A stretch of DNA of 64,000 bases from Epibacterium ulvae (GTDB taxonomy: Bacteria > Pseudomonadota > Alphaproteobacteria > Rhodobacterales > Rhodobacteraceae): the NCBI RefSeq assembly GCF_018678075.1, contig NZ_JAHHIR010000025.1, forward strand, positions 1 through 64,000, read 5' to 3'. The notes under the pieces were generated by a model. That model was given only the letters and a program-made list of their open reading frames with translations, searched no databases and was not told the DNA's origin. The translations under genes were made by a program, and so were the position numbers. Shown here in pieces: positions 63,231 to 64,000 of this stretch (position 1 is its first letter; each line of letters starts with the position of its first letter).

Positions 63231-64000
63231 CTATGCAACCTCATGACCAAGTGCCGCTTCATAGAGCGAGAACCAGGTTGGCCGGTCCAGCTCAACCCGC
63301 AGTGCATCCGAAATGGAGGCAATTCGGTCGAGGTTATTGGTGCCCATCACCGGCAAGATATGCGCCGGGTGTCGCAACAAAAAAGCCACGGCAACGGCCG
63401 CGCGATCAACACCTTGTTCGGTCGCGATCTTGTCCAAATGCTGCGCCAACTGCCCGTTGCCGGTCATCAGCGATCCACCACCCAGCGGTGACCACGCCAT
63501 GATCGGCTGGCGGTGATGTTGGTGAAAAGCCACATCACCATTGGTAAACGGGGTGATTTCCGACAGCGAAACTTCCATCTGGTTGGTGACCAGTTTCGAC
63601 GACATCCCTGATTGCAGCAATTGCCAATCCCAGGGGCGGAAATTGGAGACGCCAACCGCGCGGACCTTACCGCTGGCAATCACATCGTCCAGCGCTTTGC
63701 CGGTCTCTGCGTGATCCATCAAGGGGTCGGGACGGTGGATCAGCAAAAGGTCGACGTGATCGATCTGCATTGCCTGCAAAGACAGGTCTACAGATTTGAA
63801 AATATGCGCGCGTGAGGTGTCGTAATACTTCACCGGCGCATCCGCATAACGTCCACATGGCGCAACGATGTCACATTTGGTGACAACCTCAATCCGGTCG
63901 CGCAGTGCAGGATTTGCGCCCAGCGCAGCACCCAGAACGGCCTCGGCCCCATAATCGCCATAGATATCCGCCTGGTCAAAGGTGGTGATCCCCTGTTCCA
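63231..64000 (-). CDS. Aldo/keto reductase, N-terminus outside the window
   Basis: At least 256 residues, the frame running through the right edge without a stop. The active site is partly visible: ITTFDQADIYGDYGAEAVLG holds the Asp and Tyr, and VVTKCDIV the Lys. Later landmarks are HVDLLLIHRPDPLMDHAETG, GKVRAVGVSNFRPWDWQLL, and the NADPH-binding VMGTNNLDRIASISDAL. The order and spacing match YdhF/YcsN-type oxidoreductases. The substrate is unknown. It is the first visible gene of the rightmost minus-strand group. Confidence 0.93.
   Translation of the reverse strand, partial: EQGITTFDQADIYGDYGAEAVLGAALGANPALRDRIEVVTKCDIVAPCGRYADAPVKYYDTSRAHIFKSVDLSLQAMQIDHVDLLLIHRPDPLMDHAETGKALDDVIASGKVRAVGVSNFRPWDWQLLQSGMSSKLVTNQMEVSLSEITPFTNGDVAFHQHHRQPIMAWSPLGGGSLMTGNGQLAQHLDKIATEQGVDRAAVAVAFLLRHPAHILPVMGTNNLDRIASISDALRVELDRPTWFSLYEAALGHEVA

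Overview
The window looks like chromosomal DNA of a marine alphaproteobacterium of the Rhodobacterales (Roseobacter group). The basis is gene content and order rather than any marker sequence: leuS-lptE-holA, ccrM next to rnhB, mutY divergent from a DciA-like gene and a DsbA-like gene, pmbA-cysQ-kdtA-like-lpxK, tandem Rhodobacter-type porins, DUF2125 and DUF3576 proteins, and long FAD/GcvT demethylases. Base composition is moderately GC rich. No rRNA, tRNA or CRISPR array was seen.

Layout. 1-620: an accessory scar, with the start of a tyrosine recombinase running off the left edge and a decapitated glutathione S-transferase. 616-1509: a RarD-type permease. 1601-8700: a compact five-gene minus-strand unit (XRE-cupin regulator, GFA-type protein, FAD/GcvT oxidoreductase, GlxA/AraC regulator, second FAD/GcvT oxidoreductase), headed by two 25-bp imperfect palindromes spaced 40 bp and closed by a hairpin. 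It reads as N-methyl (betaine, dimethylglycine or sarcosine-like) demethylation with C1 handling. 8694-12624: thiolase, an orphan anti-anti-sigma/anti-sigma pair, and a gamma-glutamyltransferase-family gene. 12650-25658: mostly housekeeping genes (hspQ, a lipoprotein lytic transglycosylase, lolA, ftsK, a DapC-like aminotransferase, amidase, UbiH-type hydroxylase, Trm112-like, Lon-N, CnoX-like thioredoxin, DUF6653, xth, OmpR-type regulator). 25829-28057: GTP cyclohydrolase II with a degenerate N-terminal domain, a YkuD-type protein and the PLP homeostasis protein.

28100-32000: three tandem paralogous porins separated by unusually long, hairpin-rich spacers. 32198-37554: DUF3576 lipoprotein, leuS-lptE-holA and a GST. 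37527-41903: flavoprotein, enoyl-CoA hydratase, SDR and DUF2125. 42026-46401: a coupled pmbA-cysQ-kdtA-like-lpxK operon in which the KdtA-like protein has lost the family's catalytic signature. 46435-53348: DsbA-like, DciA-like, mutY, alkB, a membrane class III cyclase, ccrM and rnhB. 53467-56764: two small secreted proteins, a two-helix membrane protein with a C-terminal OmpR-type winged helix, and a DUF427-cyclase fusion. 56802-64000: YeiH, a carbohydrate-type ABC transporter (one permease with a very large first periplasmic loop), a flavin reductase and a partial aldo/keto reductase.

The best candidates for undescribed biology are the 54136-56764 group (secreted protein, membrane winged helix, DUF427-cyclase), the degenerate KdtA paralogue inside the lipid A operon, and the twin-operator demethylase operon.
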